Of a stretch of 64,000 nucleotides of DNA, positions 23,816 to 35,353 are shown piece after piece. This DNA is from Polytrichum commune. Its lineage: Eukaryota; Streptophyta; Polytrichopsida; Polytrichales; Polytrichaceae. The stretch spans positions 36,950,001 through 37,014,000 of the forward strand of contig OX485806.1 of assembly GCA_950295325.1 (NCBI GenBank), read 5' to 3'. Position 1 is the stretch's first letter. Every line of letters starts with the position of its first letter. Both the position numbers and the translations under genes were made by a program. The notes under the pieces are model-generated. The model had not been told where the DNA came from and did no database searches. It was given only the letters and a program-made list of their open reading frames with translations.

Positions 23816-26800
23816 TCACCTAACTTTGGGCCTCTTATTAGGCAAGCCCCGTTTTGCGTCCCTTGGATCAGGCATCCGACTCTTTCCAGCAACCTTAGCT
23901 TTCCTTCTTTGCCGTTCATCCTCACTGTCATCTTCATCCCCCTTCTCTTTGTCTTCTCTTTTGGCTGCTTCTTCCAACTGATCCCAAGTCAGACCTTCTT
24001 CTTCATCTTCATCCTCATCCTCCTATACCCAAAAAAAATTTAAAAAATTAGTCATTGATCAAATGGGAGTCCCATTGAAAGAGGAGTAAGCTATGGAATG
24101 AAAAGACAGGTCCTGAGCCCATATACAGATGAAACTTCCAAGAAACAAGAAAAAACCTTACCTCATCATCCTCAGATTCCACAACCGATTCATCATCGGA
24201 GTCATCGTCCTCTGATTCAGAAACAACTTCTACATCTGATGGTTCATAGCCTTCATCCGATTCTTCTGACTTCTCAGAGTCAGAATCGCTGGCCTCCATA
24301 TTCAGGAACTCCCAACCACCATCCTCAATGAACTTCTCAGGATCCTGTCCAATGAGCATACAGTTATTACATTGTGTTCAAGATTTTCAGCAATTGAGTT
24401 AGCAATTCAGCTGTCAAAGTACACCCCTTTGAGGATGCCTGGAGAAAGAGAAGACAGGGTAAACACAGAACTAGAGATTCAATCAGGTTAAGCTACTAAC
24501 CTCAAGAATAGTCTTCAATATTGGTCGCCAGTTCAGATTCATCCTGCTCTCATAGTACTTGATGTTCATAGAGTTCAGCCATTCTTTAATTCCATCAAGT
24601 GAAGTAGAAGGGATGGCATCAATTCGTAGCACATCCCGTTTGAAATCCTTGAAAACAATCGCCATATCAAATGCCTTTTGGCCTAACCCAACTCTTTCCA
24701 GGTTCACAATCTCAATGTCATTCAAACTCACAACCAAAAATGGCGTCTCTACCAGTTCCACAAGACAGTTGACAGTTGGCACAATAAAAGCAGATGATTT
24801 GTTGGGCACTCCATGGAATCCTAGCTCTCTAAAAGGAATATCAAATTCCAAATCTAGCTCTCGCCATGGTGGTTGGTCCCATAGTTCTGCCATTCTCTTC
24901 ACAAATGCTTCAAACTCCTTGTTGATTTTGTTTCGCCTATCCCTCTCTTGTTGCTCTTCCTCAATTTCATCTGGGTCCATCATCGACCTCCTATTGCCGC
25001 CAAGAGTTTGTACCACTTCCATCACCTAGTTTCCAGATTTCACATCAATTTCTATCAGTACATCATTACCAGACATGACATGAAGCAATGGAAATAATAT
25101 GGCCCAAGGTGCAGTTTTCCTCTTTATCATCACCAAGGTAGAGTCCTAGCTTGTCCACCCTGCCATGCGTATTAATCCACCACTCTCCATGTCCTACAGC
25201 TCAATCATAAGAAATATAAAACAATATGTGAAAAGTTTGCAAATATACCTCAACATAAAATTGCACATCCTTTGTTTTCTTTGTTCCCACCATAATAAAA
25301 TTATGCAAGTGAAAGTGGACAAGAGTGATCATCTCCTTCTCTGCAGGTTGGAAGAAAGCATGCTTAATATTCCGATACATTATGTCTACTTTCTCTTCCT
25401 GACGCATGGTTGAGTACCGATAACCATTTGTGTGAGCCTCTAGTGTGCCACTCATTTTCCTCCCACGTCCACCAAATGCTGGCCGGATCCAGAGATCGGA
25501 TAACCTGGCAAGAAGCCACAACCCGATAAATCAGTCAAAGGTAAGAAATCCTGAGAGTGAACAAAGGAGCCCTACAAATAACAGATGGCACAGATGGGGT
25601 TAACAAAAAAGATTCTGGAACTTCTCTTCAAGTTCTGGTTAGAAGCAATGCATGTTTTTGACATGCAAGTAAAATAGAAAGTTTCACAAATTCAACTAAG
25701 CACGTGCTTGCATAAATCATATCATAGAGTCTGATAGATGCATGAAACAAACAGAAATCCTTCACATCATTTGTTGTGAATCATCCAATCTAGACTCCAT
25801 AGGTTGTCCCCAAAAAAGTCAAGAGAAAACTTGGTGTGCACAGACCTGATTGGTCTACCCTTCCCAATCTGCAACTTCTCTTGTGTGACAAGAGTGGCCC
25901 TCTCAGCTCGTTCTGACTCTCGTTGAGCAACCTGACGACGAAGGGTCTTGATAAGCTGGACAACTTGGTAAGAATGTCGTGTGTCATTTGACCTAAATGA
26001 AACTTCTTTCACATATATTGAGCGTGGAAACTTTTGAGTAGGTATATCATTAGGCCCAAACCCTGCTCCAGGGACATTGAAGATCAGCCTGATGTATGAA
26101 TGGCCACCATCTTGCTGACTTGACACACTTTTGATAGTGGCTATGTGGAAAGGCACTAACAACCCATAAATAGGCAACAGCACTGCTTCATTTTTTTGAT
26201 CTACCTGCAGAACAGTGGAAAAAATCAGGAACATTGAAAGTAGACTCTGACTTGCATGTAAGAGAGTGAGCAAATGGTTGCATCCGGATTATGCCACTCA
26301 GCTCCTATGCAGACAGTTTGCAGCTCACCTCCTCCAGACATTATCAATAAAAGGATAAAAGTGCAAAGAGAAATTTGGCAGTGTTCCTTGAGAACCAGAA
26401 AATAATGCGTTCTTGAATCATCCTAATGCAAATGTAGGAAATTCGCTACATACATGTATTTTAAGTTCTCGTGCAGGGATGTCATCCACACTCCGATATG
26501 CTGTGATGTCTCCCGTTGTCCTGTTTGGCCCCTGGCCATCACCCGATCCTAACCCACCAGAGGCTAGTCTTCTGGCTGTTTCCTCGTTCTTCTGCCTTGC
26601 TAACTCTGCTTGGTGCTGCCGACGTTGCTGTAGCAAAAGAAGGGAAAATATTTCAAATGATTGCATCTTCAACTTGACAATGGCATACAGGAAAGAAGTG
26701 AAAGGACAAGGACAAGAATTCAACATACCACAAAACAACTTTACTAATCAAATATAGTACAGAAGAAGCTCTACCTTAATAAATTCATCACTGACATGAC

Positions 26801-28954
26801 CCACAGAATAGAGCTAGAAAGTCACCTCCTCCTTGGTCATTTCTTGATTGTCTGATCGCAGAGTCGCCATACGCACAGCAGGCTCAGTAGATCCATTTGT
26901 CTCAGCTTTCACTTTAGGCTTTGGCTCTACTTTCACCTCTTCTTCCTCATCATCTTTGAAGGAGTAGGCAATGTCTGTGTAGGTTTTGGAACACCGTAGA
27001 GTGGGGACCTCAGGAGCACCTCTTTCAGTAACAAATGCCGTATCTGCTAGGAGGAGAGAGAAGGTTTTGGACTTCGGATTCTTTGAATCTGTTGTTAAAT
27101 TATGGAATCCTAGAGACACATTAAAGACCATACCAGCCTTTATGACCTTATCATTTTTTCCATTCAGAGTCAATCCTGACTCACGGAATTCGATACCAAT
27201 TCCTGTTCCTGCATTTTTTGTGAAGTAGGGCAAGAATTCTGGCGATCCAGATTCTACAACAGCAAAAGCAGCTTTGTATGGTGCTGACATAGCATTACCA
27301 GGCCTCAGGGCAGCTATAGCTGCTTCATGAGCTTTGAGGAGATTTTTGTATGCCTTTTCCTGAGTTTTATCAGCATCAATCATGATGGTTCTGGCAATAT
27401 TTGAGCAATAGGACTTAAAACGTGCACCAATAGCACATAAGATCACACCCATCGCATCAAAATACAAAGGGTCTTCATTGCTGACAGCACTTGGTTTCAG
27501 GTCGAAGACTCCTCCACTCTGAAAAACAGGAGGATAGCAGATGTCCACATCCTCGGGTTTCAATTTGACATATTTACCCGGGTTGGTGATCACTTCTTCA
27601 GTACTCTCCATAAGCTCTGCATGTGAGACCTTCTTTTCTTCATCAATAACTACTTCAAGTTTTGGAACCACAAAGCCCTTCAGCACTGCCGCACTCAAGT
27701 GGGATGCATTTCTGATGTTGGATATTTCTTCCTGTAGAAGAGAAGAGAAAAGAGCCAGTCAGAACAAAATTAAAATTATAGTAAAACACTAAACCCAGCT
27801 GCACTTGAGTGTCGGTATGCTAAATGCACTCCTTTCACTTGAGACTTCTCTTTCCACCTTACCAAAATGATGCATTCAAGGACTTGAAAACCTCACTTTG
27901 GACATCTCCAATATGATTTTACTCTGAAAAAGGGAATATTACAGTGAAAAAGTTCAGTACAGGACAACTATAACCTTCAGCCTTTCGCATAAAGATGGAA
28001 AGATTCATGTCATCAAGCAGCTAATTTGACGAAATGCACTACCGTTTACTTTCAAACCATAAACCTTAGCCAAATTATCATAACTTATAACCACTGAATA
28101 TGGGTTCAGCCTTATAGAGCATGGATGACAGCAGGTAAGGGTTTGTTATCCAGACAAAGCTCTGACGTGCACGGATGTTTGCAGAATAAAACACACAGAA
28201 ACCTTGGCCAAATTATCATGACTACGAGGCCTTGACATAAGGGTTCAGTCCTATACTGCATGGATGACCGCAGGTAAGGGTTTGTCAAACACGCAAACCT
28301 CTAATACACACGAATGTTTGCAGAACAGAACACACATTGTACACATGAGTGAAAGAACATGGATTTTGAATTTTTGACCTCATCCTTGACAGCAAATATT
28401 TCCGAGAATCCGCTTGACACGTCCACGGTGGTGGCACCGGAGCCATCCAAACACTCAGCCCACTTTTCCATAAGGGGACCCTCGGCCGCTTCCCTTGCAA
28501 GAACTCCCATAACAGGGGGCTTATTCCTGCTATGCCCTTGGACAGCCTCCAGGACAGCATTCATCTGCACACTGCCATCCTGCTTCCGCTCTTTCACATG
28601 GATATGAATGTCCACACCCGTGAGCATCTTGGAAGACTTCTGCAAGTCCTCCAAGTGTCCCGCCTTCTTCGAGCTGCACACGAAGTGCAGCGCCCCCGGC
28701 ATGAACACCATCACGGTCTCGGGGAACTCGTACCCTAGCAACCAGATGTGCAATGCCGTGGACTTCAAGTATCGCAAATCCTCGGACGCGGGTGGTGTGA
28801 CCACCGCCAGTGCGTCTGCACCTCCCCACATCTCTTTCTTGTGCTCCTTCCATTTCTGGTTCAACGCTTTCAACCGCTTGCCGTAAAGCTCAAGGTTGAT
28901 TTGCACCCCGTGGCCACCATTGCCCCCCTTGCCGTCGCCATTGCGCTCCGCCAT
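23816..28954 (-). CDS. SPT16: FACT complex large subunit SPT16, 8 coding exons, 1061 aa
   Basis: Exons on the minus strand are 28954-28379, 27731-26826, 26627-26454, 26204-25846, 25504-25249, 25025-24501, 24344-24162 and 24022-23816. All introns are GT-AG and the frame is continuous. The product is a nuclear histone chaperone which, with SSRP1, loosens and rebuilds nucleosomes during transcription and replication. Visible parts: N-lobe (about 1-175), a catalytically dead M24 peptidase-like domain (about 190-440, with SYCSNIARTI and GTGIGIEFRESGL), a charged linker (RRQHQAELARQKNEETARR), the middle PH/Rtt106-like region (SERAERATLVTQEKL, IRPAFGGRGRK, KHAFFQPAEKEMITL, NWRPILKTI) and a highly acidic tail ending in a basic KRPKVR. 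Length matches plant SPT16 (about 1050-1075 aa). ATG 28954 gives the normal N terminus. No defects seen; expected to be functional. Confidence 0.97.
28061..28336. repeat. 138-bp tandem duplication inside SPT16 intron 1
   Basis: Two direct copies (28061-28198 and 28199-about 28336) share AAACCTTAGCCAAATTATCA-like starts, 'gggttcag.cctata', 'catggatgac.gcaggtaaggg' and 'gatgtttgcagaa'. The second copy ends about 40 bp from the exon 1 donor at 28378. It does not disturb the splice sites I used. Confidence 0.75.
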
Positions 28955-28959
28955 GGCGA

Positions 28960-29100
28960 CGGACGAAGAAATCCCCCCGCCCTAAGTCCCAAACCCTAGT
29001 GCGGAGCCACAGAAACCCTAGGGCGAGGCCTCATCAAATAAGTTGCCCTTACGAAACCCCAAGCACGCAAGCAAGCCAGGTTTTCAAAGGCCCAGCCCTT
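28960..29100 (-). promoter_or_regulatory. SPT16 promoter/5' UTR: two telo-boxes and a site II element
   Basis: AAACCCTAG occurs at 28991-28999 and 29013-29021, about 40-65 bp upstream of the start codon. TGGGCC on the minus strand lies at 29089-29094. In plants, telo-boxes together with site II motifs (TGGGCY) mark genes for growth and cell division, such as ribosomal-protein and PCNA genes, which suits a replication/transcription chaperone. No TATA box is obvious. Confidence 0.65.
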
Positions 29101-29130
29101 CTTCTCTGCCTCCCTCCCTTTCTATGTACA

Positions 29131-30980
29131 TATGTGTGTCTAGTGTATTCTGCCTGGCCGGCTGCCAACAAACGAAGGCGGAAGACGAGGGAACCCGAAA
29201 CTAGGGGGGAGAGAGAAGAGAGAGAGAGAGACTGTCAATTGAGTGAGATACTTGACCACCAAGTCTGTTGGCTGTATTTGGGGCTCCTCTGGTCCCACCC
29301 CATTTTTAATGTTTAGGGTTTTCCTTTCAAATATATGCGTGTATATTACAGCCATATGTAAAAGCCACCAAAAATGGGGACCAAAATCATAATTTTGAAA
29401 GAATTTATCATTTTTGTCACTATCATGTTTATGTCATCCATACTAGCTAGGCAGGTTTACAAAAATTAATAAGTTTTGTCCCTTCTATGTCCTCTTTCTT
29501 TTTTGTGTATGTATGTATGTATGTGTGTATTTTCTTTTTTGGTCTAGTGTATTTGTCTAGTCAGTTGCCAACAAACAAAGGCAGAAGACAAGGGAACTCG
29601 AAACTAGGAGGGAGGGAGGGAGAGTGTGTGTCAATTGAGTGAGATACTTGACCACCAAGTCTGTTGGTTGTATTTGGGGCTCCTCTAGTCCCACCTCATT
29701 CTTAATGTTTAGGGTTTTCCTTTCAAATATATGTGTGTATATTACAGTCGTATGTAAAAGCCACCAAAAGTGGGCACCAAAATCATAATTTTGAAAGAAT
29801 TTATCGTTTTTGTCACTATCATGTTTGTGTCATCCAGACTAGCTAGGCAGGTTTACAAAAGTTAATAAGTTTTGTCTCTTCTATGTCCTCTTTCTTTTTT
29901 ATGTATGTGTGTGTGTATTTTTTTTTTGGTTGTCTAGTGTATTTGTCTAGTCGGTTGCCAACAAACAAAGGCAGAAGACGAGGGAACTCGAAACTAGGAG
30001 AGGGAGAGAGGGAGAGAGAGAGAGGTTGTCAATTGAGTGAGATACTTGACACACCAAGTGTGTTGGATGTATTTGGGGATCCTCTAGTCCCACCTCATTT
30101 TCAATGTTTAGGGTTTTCATTTCAAATATATGTGTGTATATTACAGTCATTTGTAAAAAGTCACCAAATGTGGGGACCAAAATCATAATTTTGAAAGAAT
30201 ATATTGTTTTTGTCACTGTCATATTTGTGTCATCCAAACTAGCTAGGCATGTTTACAAAAGTTAATAAGTTTTGTCCCTTCTATGTCTTTTTTTCTTTTA
30301 TAGGTATATATGTGTGTATGGTTTTTTTGTTGTCTGGTGTATTTGTCTAGTCGGTTGCCAACAAACAAAGGTAGAAGACGAGGGAACTCGAAACTAGGAG
30401 AGGGAGAGAGGGAGAGAGAGAGAGGTTGTCAATTGAGTGAGATACTTGACACACCAAGTGTGTTGGATGTATTTGGGGATCCTCTAGTCCCACCTCATTT
30501 TCAATGTTTAGGGTTTTCCTTTCAAATATATGTGTGTATATTACAGTCATATGTAAAAAGTCACCAAATGTGGGGACCAAAATCATAATTTTGAAAGAAT
30601 ATATTGTTTCTATCACTGTCATATTTGTGTCATCCAAACTAGCTAGGCATGTTTACAAAAGTTAATAAGTTTTGTCCCTTCTATGTCTTTTTTTCTTTTA
30701 TAGGTATATATGTGTGTATGTTTTTTTGTTGTCTAGTGTATTTGTCTAGTCGGTTGCCAACAAACAAAGGTAGAAGACGAGGGAACTCAAAACTAGAAGA
30801 GAGAGAAAGAGAGAGAGAGCCTTTGGAGGGAGGCTTTCGATTGAATGAGATACTTGACCACCAAGTGTTTAGGTTGTATTTGGGGTTCCTTTGGTCCCAT
30901 CTTATTTTCATTTTTAATCCATCTATGGTATTTACAGGTTTTATTTCAAATATGTGTGCATGTGGTACTAATTTCAAATT
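29131..30980. repeat. Five-copy tandem array (380-413 bp units) upstream of SPT16
   Basis: The landmark GCCAACAAAC falls at about 29164, 29577, 29957, 30357 and 30756. Each unit contains, in order, 'gtctagtgtatttgtctag', 'gaagacgagggaactcgaaactag', a GA-rich tract, 'gtcaattgagtgagatacttga', 'gtatttggggctcctctggtcccac', 'gtttagggtttt' and 'aatcataattttgaaagaat'. Units 3 and 4 are nearly identical, so the most recent duplication was there; unit 1 is the most GC-rich and unit 5 the most diverged. Frames inside the units are tolerated by chance and broken in other copies. The array begins where the SPT16 promoter ends, so it could have grown from promoter sequence. A degenerate relative may lie at 33440-33630. 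Confidence 0.9.
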
Positions 30981-30999
30981 TCAAATAGCCTAAAGAGAA

Positions 31000-32560
31000 T
31001 TTAGATGTGAAAAGAGGATAAATAAATCCACTTAATTAATTACCATATGCTAAAATTGAACCATCGTTTATGAGATAGAAAAAGACGGATTTTTGTAGAC
31101 TATAAATTGATATGAAGGAAGGTAACCCTAGGAAGACTACAAATAGTTTGAGACAAGAAGGGTAAGGGGCTAATATAGATTTTGGTGAAGCACCAAACCT
31201 TTGATTTTTTGTCATAAACTTTTCTTTTGAAAGCTAATTGAGATATTCATCTTCGAATATATCTAGTCCATTGTCTGAATTAAGTGAAGAACCACCAGGG
31301 GTGTTTGTATTGGTTGGTCATTTTCCTCATAAATCTTCGATGAGTGATTCACATCATTTTTTAATATCTTTGATTAAATTTGTATTTTATGCTTGAATGA
31401 AGCATCGTAAGATGATCCGACATTTTGAATCTGCATTGGAATCAAGCCATAGTTTGTGAGGAGTCTAATTGGATGTGAGAATTTCCTACTAAATGAGTGA
31501 TTCACCTTCAATCCACTATGATCCTTGTCAAAATGAATTAAAGGGGCCACCGTAAAGCTTGAATGGGTTGACTTAGTTTCTCATAAACTTCACTTTATGT
31601 AATCCAAAAGGTGTGCATATCTTTGGTCAAATCTGCATCTATATTTTAATGAGAAATTGAGATTGTTGTGATTCAAGAATCTCTATTGGAATTGAGGCAC
31701 CAGACCATAGTCTACATTTAATGCGGACTAAAGTTGAGGTTCAATTGAGCAAATAAATTGTCTGTTAGAGTGTCCTTATGTTATTTTTAAAGCACCAAGG
31801 AGTTTGTACTCAATGTTAGATATGTAAGAAGTAAAACGAGGAACCGAGAGGTTTCTTTTTTCCAAGCCTATTGACAGCGAGAGATGTAGATAAGTTTGTA
31901 CTGGCTTGTAAAAGTTTGATTTTGTCACAATATAAAAAAACCCAACAATGACCTGAGGTGTTCTTCAAAAGAATATTGAGTCCATTGCGGTTGCGCTGAC
32001 TCGCCTAGGTTGGTTGTATTTTGGGTTACCTTTGCAATTGAGTTTCTCAATTTGTGTGAAAAAAAGAAAAAACGAAAAAAGTATTGACGATCTTAAGAAA
32101 AGGTCATAGACATATGAAGACTAAGCAATGGCCAGAGAGAGGGTTTTGACAAGAGAAGATAGGGTTTTGGCCAATGGATGAACTTATCCGTCATCCAAGA
32201 CAATATTTGTTCATAAAAAATATATTCCGAAAAGTTACCATGGTGACATAAAATACCAGATGACACTAAATATCATATTAAGTGTAGCATTTCCTTTGTT
32301 CAACATGGAGTTATTAAAAAGACAATAAAAAACAATATTTGCATTGAATGCCATCTTCAATGTGGACTATGGCCTTAGACATGAGCCAATCAAGGTTTTT
32401 GTTTGGGATATCATAACCATGCATCTCCATATTGCGTTGATTTTTTTGTTTTTTTTGACAGAAATTGAAAACTCAATTGCAAGAAAAAGAATGAAGACAA
32501 CCACCCTGAAAGAACCAACGCAACTTGAGGGGAAATCACGAAGTAATGTGCATTTGGAGC
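31000..32560. other. Intergenic DNA without a recognisable gene
   Basis: AT-rich, with no long or recognisable frame on either strand and no clear repeat structure beyond short homopolymer runs. Confidence 0.5.
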
Positions 32561-33042
32561 CTAACCTTCCACGTGACCACTAAGTTCCTCCAGGTCACAA
32601 TAAGACCTTTGACCCCCCCAAATCAAATAAAATTTGTTAATAACATCTTGGCAAGGGGCCTTTTCCAAGTTTGAGAGAGTCCATTGCCACTCAATCCTAT
32701 CATAATCATGTGAAGCGTCCCAAATAACTTGATGTGTTTTCTCAATGGGCCATTGTAGAACATAAAAAACCATATCATTCCGTTGGCGCCAAATGATCCA
32801 CAGAAGACCACTCTTACGAAGAACCAAAAATGATTGAATTGTTTTAGTGCCTTGCACAAAGGTTGATCAAATAGGTATTGCATCATTGAAAAACGATTTC
32901 TAGGGACCAAGGTTACTTCTTTTGGGCAAAGAGTGGCCATGTGATGTAAGCACCATACCGCCACCTTTGTTGAGCAAGTGGCCAATTGAAGAACCTATGC
33001 TCCATCGATTCCACTGGCTGCATACCACAGTGAGGACAACTT

Positions 33043-33045
<3 letters not shown>
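32561..33045 (-). pseudogene. LINE reverse-transcriptase C-terminal (zf-RVT) fragment
   Basis: Minus-strand frames carry CPHCGMQPVESMEHRFFNWP, then in another frame PRNRFSMMQYLFDQPL, then LLWIIWRQRNDMVF. This is the zinc-binding C-terminal domain typical of plant L1-type LINE polyproteins (C..C....E...H.FF.CP, later W..W..RND..F). At least two frame changes are needed to read it through, so it is a decayed fragment. It belongs to a different LINE type from the 15-kb element. A (TG)n(TA)n microsatellite at about 33041-33079 adjoins it. Confidence 0.75.
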
Positions 33046-33078
<33 letters not shown>

Positions 33079-33079
33079 G
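33041..33079. repeat. Compound (TG)n(TA)n microsatellite
   Basis: A TG run is followed directly by a TA run, next to the upstream edge of the LINE zinc-domain fragment. Confidence 0.95.
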
Positions 33080-33634
33080 TTGACTTGTTTCTAGTGCACG
33101 AGTATGTACGGTGTTGTTCAAACCAAGTTGTCATAGGCAATGTTGGAATTAGGTGTTTGGTCGTTTGGAGGAGATTTTTGCATACTAACAGGAGTAGGCA
33201 ATTCCGAAATTTGTGACTTTGAACCTGAACCTAGACTCAAATAGAAATATAGTCGAGAGGCTAGGGAATCCATTGATAAAAATTATATACGCCAAAGAAA
33301 ACCGTAATGTTCCTAAAAATGTGAGAAAGATTGCGGGAAAAAAAACATACGATGTGCAAATGCTCCACTGCCTTTTTGTAAGCATCTTTTTAAATCAACA
33401 AGAAATCTTGTATTGTATTAATAGTAGATGTTGATGTCAACTCTAGTGCATCCAAAACTCGTTGAAACCACAGCCCCCTTCCTAGTAGGGTTTCCGTGGT
33501 CCCACCACATTTTCAACTTTCACGTCAATTGTTTATGGAGTTTATGGTTTTTCTTATGTATGTATGTATGTGTGTATGCCAAGGAGCTTAAAGAGAGGGA
33601 GCCCAAAACTAGCCAAGGGTGGAGATGAGGCTTA

Positions 33635-34283
33635 GGGCCACTTCACACCAGAGCCCAACATTTTCCTTTTTAATTGCACCCATACCCAGACCATGCCCAT
33701 CAGCAGTGACTTATGCCCACCCATGCCCACCCATAGCATGACATGTGCGCACCCATGCCCACCCATGCCCACACATAGCATGACATGTGCCCACCCATGC
33801 TATTCAAATTGTGCCCATGTATTCAAAAATTGTGTAATGTGTATTGTGTAATTGTGTAATGTGTCTTGTATGATTGTGTAATTGTGCCCCACCCATGCCC
33901 ACCCATTATAATATCAAACCCATGCCCACCCATGAACAATAATATTGCACCCATGCCCACCCAAAACCCATGGGCATGGGTGGGTATGGGCATGGGCATG
34001 GGTATGGGCACCCAATGTAGGGCTCTGCTTCACACACAAGACTGAGAGCCCGTGACCATTACACTTCAAGCAATCTCATTGGTGGAAAAGACGGAGCTGG
34101 TCCAAGTTTGCTTCACACTACGCTTGAGGGACCAACGGAGTAAGTGAATGCAAGAGAGATGTAAAGTCTACGTGGATTCCTACATGGCATCAAATGGATC
34201 CTATTTCATGGTCACTTGGATTATTTTCAAAACCACCCCTTGGAGGTAGGCCTAACACAACACCGGGAGACCATGGCATTTTG
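33635..34283 (+). mobile_element. Second PIF/Harbinger-like MITE copy, interrupted
   Basis: It starts after TTA (33632-33634) with GGGCCACTTCACAC. After removal of the nested element at 33649-34035 it continues ACAAGACTGAGAGCCCGTGACC, matching the copy at 20920. Similarity runs to about 34283 (block 'gggagaccatgg'). The right terminus is eroded or truncated and could not be placed. Confidence 0.75.
33641..34035. mobile_element. hAT-type MITE nested in the PIF MITE
   Basis: The element is 33649-34027 (379 bp). Its termini are CAGAGCCCAACATT and, inverted, CAGAGCCCTACATT. The 8-bp direct repeat CTTCACAC flanks it (33641-33648 and 34028-34035). An 8-bp duplication with CAGRG ends is the hAT signature. 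It has no transposase. The interior is made of CCCACCCATG-type short repeats and 'tagcatgacatgtg' units. Confidence 0.9.
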
Positions 34284-34643
34284 AACACTCACAACCATTA
34301 GTTTATTCTATTTTATCATGTGAAGGACCCGTGTGAATAGAATTTCATTGAAATAGCATTTGGTTGAGGACCTAGTCACATGTGCCTTCACACTACACAA
34401 TCAAAACTAATATTTAATTAGAAAAAAATTGTTCATAACCAATAATGCAAATAAGATTATCATTTTGTTATTGACATATTTGCATTGTGAAACGAGTTAT
34501 TAAGGGAAAATAAACTAGAAGCATATGATAATATCTCAATCGTATGCATGTTTTGAAAAGCAATGTAATCAAAACATGATGTGGATGTGCATTTCTCACA
34601 AACAATATATGCAAGCACAACAAAAACGTGTTCACAATAAGGT

Positions 34644-35353
34644 ATGTTTTGACAATTGCACATGTGGTACACAAAGATGCCACTGTAACGCAAGATTTAG
34701 ACATTATATCCTTTGTGTTTGGGGACTACCATATCAAAACGACCCTCCCGTAGACATTGACCCTAACCTCACCATACAATTTATTGAATTCACATACTGC
34801 AATGACAGATTCTCCCCAGAAGCAGTTGAAGCAAAAAATAACAAATATAGACCACTAATTGCTAGTATCGCTTCCAGAGGATGGAAAATCGAACCACTTA
34901 TTGTCATCACTGCTGGTGCCAAAGCTACTGCTCACATCCCATCTATGAAATTACTCGAGACTAATTTCAAAATGCCTATGCCTACCATCAAAAATACATT
35001 TAAAAATATTAATACCATCGCAATACAATATGCCATGTCTATCCTCCTCCACAAAAGGAGAATAGAAAACCACCAACCGCTTCCCCTCACTCTAGACCCC
35101 CCATAACTCAAAACTTAAAAGTTACAGGTAAGGGTCACTGGGTATAATTTTAGGCGTGGTTCCGTGTTACTGGTTTCTTGTGTCTAAAGTGTCTACTCTC
35201 GAAAGGGGGGAGTAGATCTTTTCCTCCATACCCTTATCCTGTGGGCATGGGATTGGAGGTGGATCGAACATACACTTAATCCACGTCGGTCTCCTCCGGA
35301 GACCGAAGTTTATTTTTTATTTTTTTATTTTTTTATTATTATGTTTTGACAAT
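34644..35353 (+). mobile_element. 5'-truncated LINE insertion with 14-bp target-site duplication
   Basis: TATGTTTTGACAAT occurs at 34644-34657 and again at 35340-35353. Between them (34658-35339, 682 bp) lies the C-terminal endonuclease part of the same LINE family as at 15.0-17.5 kb, followed by its 3' UTR, a hairpin (35287-35305, arms CGGTCTCC/GGAGACCG) and a (T6-7 A)n tail. The frame to the stop near 35104 is open and shows IQFIEFTYCND and the VITAG block. The catalytic KPD of the other copy is replaced by RHY, so the endonuclease is inactive. Confidence 0.9.

Noticed and set aside
28359-28999. Plus-strand frames opposite SPT16 exon 1
   Set aside because: Shadows of a GC-rich genuine exon.
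29883-30993. Frames repeated in the array upstream of SPT16 (peptides like SRLPTNKGRRRGNSKL)
   Set aside because: They recur only because the DNA is tandemly repeated, contain low-complexity GA-encoded stretches, and are broken in units 1 and 2.
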